This document shows, piece by piece, positions 7,299 to 7,675 of a stretch of DNA of 7,675 bases. The notes beneath the pieces were generated by a model. That model saw only the letters and a list, made by a program, of their open reading frames with translations, ran no database searches and was not told where the DNA came from. Numbering within the stretch: the first letter of the stretch is position 1; the number at the start of each line of letters is the position of its first letter. Origin of the DNA: Milkweed yellows phytoplasma str. MW1. GTDB taxonomy: Bacteria; Bacillota_I; Bacilli_A; Acholeplasmatales; Acholeplasmataceae. The translations under genes and the position numbers were made by a program. The stretch is from contig NZ_AKIL01000078.1 in the NCBI RefSeq assembly GCF_000309485.1, forward strand, positions 1 through 7,675, read 5' to 3'.

Positions 7299-7336
7299 GT
7301 TGATAAAAGATTTTTTTGTTAAAATACAAGTAGATT
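7299..7336 (+). repeat. Diverged direct repeat, copy B (promoter-like, proximal to the HU gene)
   Basis: The second copy runs from GTTGATAAAAGA to TGTTAAAATACAAGTAGATT. It pairs a near-consensus TTGATA (7300-7305) with TAAAAT (7320-7325), preceded by an extended TG at 7317-7318. The spacer is only 14 bases, two fewer than in copy A, which is short for a classic sigma-70 promoter. The extended -10 could compensate. If used, transcription would begin near 7332 with a leader of about 47 bases before the TTG start. This is the best-placed candidate promoter for the HU gene. Confidence 0.45.
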
Positions 7337-7364
7337 TGCGAATATAAAAGACAAAATATAATAT

Positions 7365-7371
7365 AAAGGAG
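7365..7371 (+). promoter_or_regulatory. Ribosome binding site that fixes the TTG start of the HU gene
   Basis: AAAGGAG ends seven bases before TTG 7379, an ideal spacing. The first in-frame ATG is codon 10 and would remove the first helix of the HU fold, so the TTG is almost certainly the real start. Confidence 0.8.
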
Positions 7372-7378
7372 ATTACCA

Positions 7379-7654
7379 TTGACCAAATCAGATTTATTAA
7401 ATGTAATGACCGACAAATTAGGCGTTACTAAAAAAGAAGTAGAAAAATTTTTACTATCTTTAAACGAAACAATTGAAGAAGGGTTACATAAAAATGAAAA
7501 AATAATTCTTCCAGGATTAGGAACTGTTCAATTAAAACACCGTAAGGAAAGAAAATGTAAAGTTCCTAAAAGTGAAAAAGTTTTAACTGTGCCTGCGCAA
7601 GATGTTCCTGTTTTTAAAGTAAATAAAAAATTTAAAGAAATATTTAAAAAATAA
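7379..7654 (+). CDS. hup: HU-family DNA-binding protein
   Basis: HU proteins are small dimeric nucleoid proteins that bend and compact DNA without strong sequence preference. At 91 residues this is a complete HU-sized protein: an N-terminal helix pair (TKSDLLNVMTDKLGVTKKEVEKFL), the beta-saddle entry LPGLGTVQLKHRKERK at 44-59, the arm, and the closing VPAQDVPVFKVNKKFKEIFKK. Pro63, the position that intercalates into DNA, is kept. The arm-tip motif usually GRNPxTG reads CKVPKSEK, so the usual Arg-Asn before the proline and the Gly after it are replaced. The usual GFGTF is GLGTV. It starts with TTG behind a strong AAAGGAG and stands apart from the genes upstream by 228 bases, so it is probably transcribed on its own. 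The HU/IHF-family assignment is secure. Whether it binds like canonical HU is unknown, and the symbol could equally be written hbs. Confidence 0.9.
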   Translation: MTKSDLLNVMTDKLGVTKKEVEKFLLSLNETIEEGLHKNEKIILPGLGTVQLKHRKERKCKVPKSEKVLTVPAQDVPVFKVNKKFKEIFKK

Positions 7655-7675
7655 TTATATAAAATGTTTTGTTTT

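Noticed and set aside
7357..7362. Perfect TATAAT just before the HU Shine-Dalgarno
   Set aside because: Transcription would begin inside or after the ribosome binding site, so it cannot be the working promoter for a transcript carrying that site.

Overview
The window is a compact, strongly AT-rich stretch of bacterial chromosome with every gene on the + strand. The proteins are firmicute/mollicute-like housekeeping proteins. Tryptophan is encoded by TGG, and TGA is a real stop at the ends of cmk and der, so this is not a Mycoplasma/Spiroplasma code-4 genome. The base composition, standard code, tight packing and gene set best fit the Acholeplasmataceae, most likely a 'Candidatus Phytoplasma'. 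That placement is inferred from sequence character and remembered family resemblance, not from a search.

Layout: rny (RNase Y, 124-1701) is followed by its usual neighbour ymdB (1786-2558), which is split by what looks like a 2-bp GT duplication at 2042-2045. Next come miaA (2609-3490, GTG start) and efp (3492-4070), separated by one base. A 118-bp gap with possible leader structure leads to cmk (4189-4860), der (4857-6176) and gpsA (6173-7150), each joined to the next by a 4-bp ATGA overlap. A 228-bp non-coding region (7151-7378) carries two diverged copies of a promoter-like element. The window ends with a gene for an HU-type DNA-binding protein (7379-7654, TTG start).

Functionally the genes cover RNA turnover (rny, formerly with ymdB), tRNA modification and translation of difficult motifs (miaA, efp), CMP/dCMP phosphorylation (cmk), 50S ribosome maturation (der), glycerol-3-phosphate supply for phospholipids (gpsA) and nucleoid structure (HU). 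The order cmk-der-gpsA-HU is a thinned version of the Bacillus subtilis cmk...der-gpsA...hbs region, and rny-ymdB is also an ancestral Firmicute pair.

I see no new multi-gene system, mobile element, CRISPR array, tRNA or rRNA. The points worth a second look are the frameshifted ymdB, the repeated promoter-like element before the HU gene, the possible structured leader before cmk, and several start sites where the longest open frame overstates the gene.
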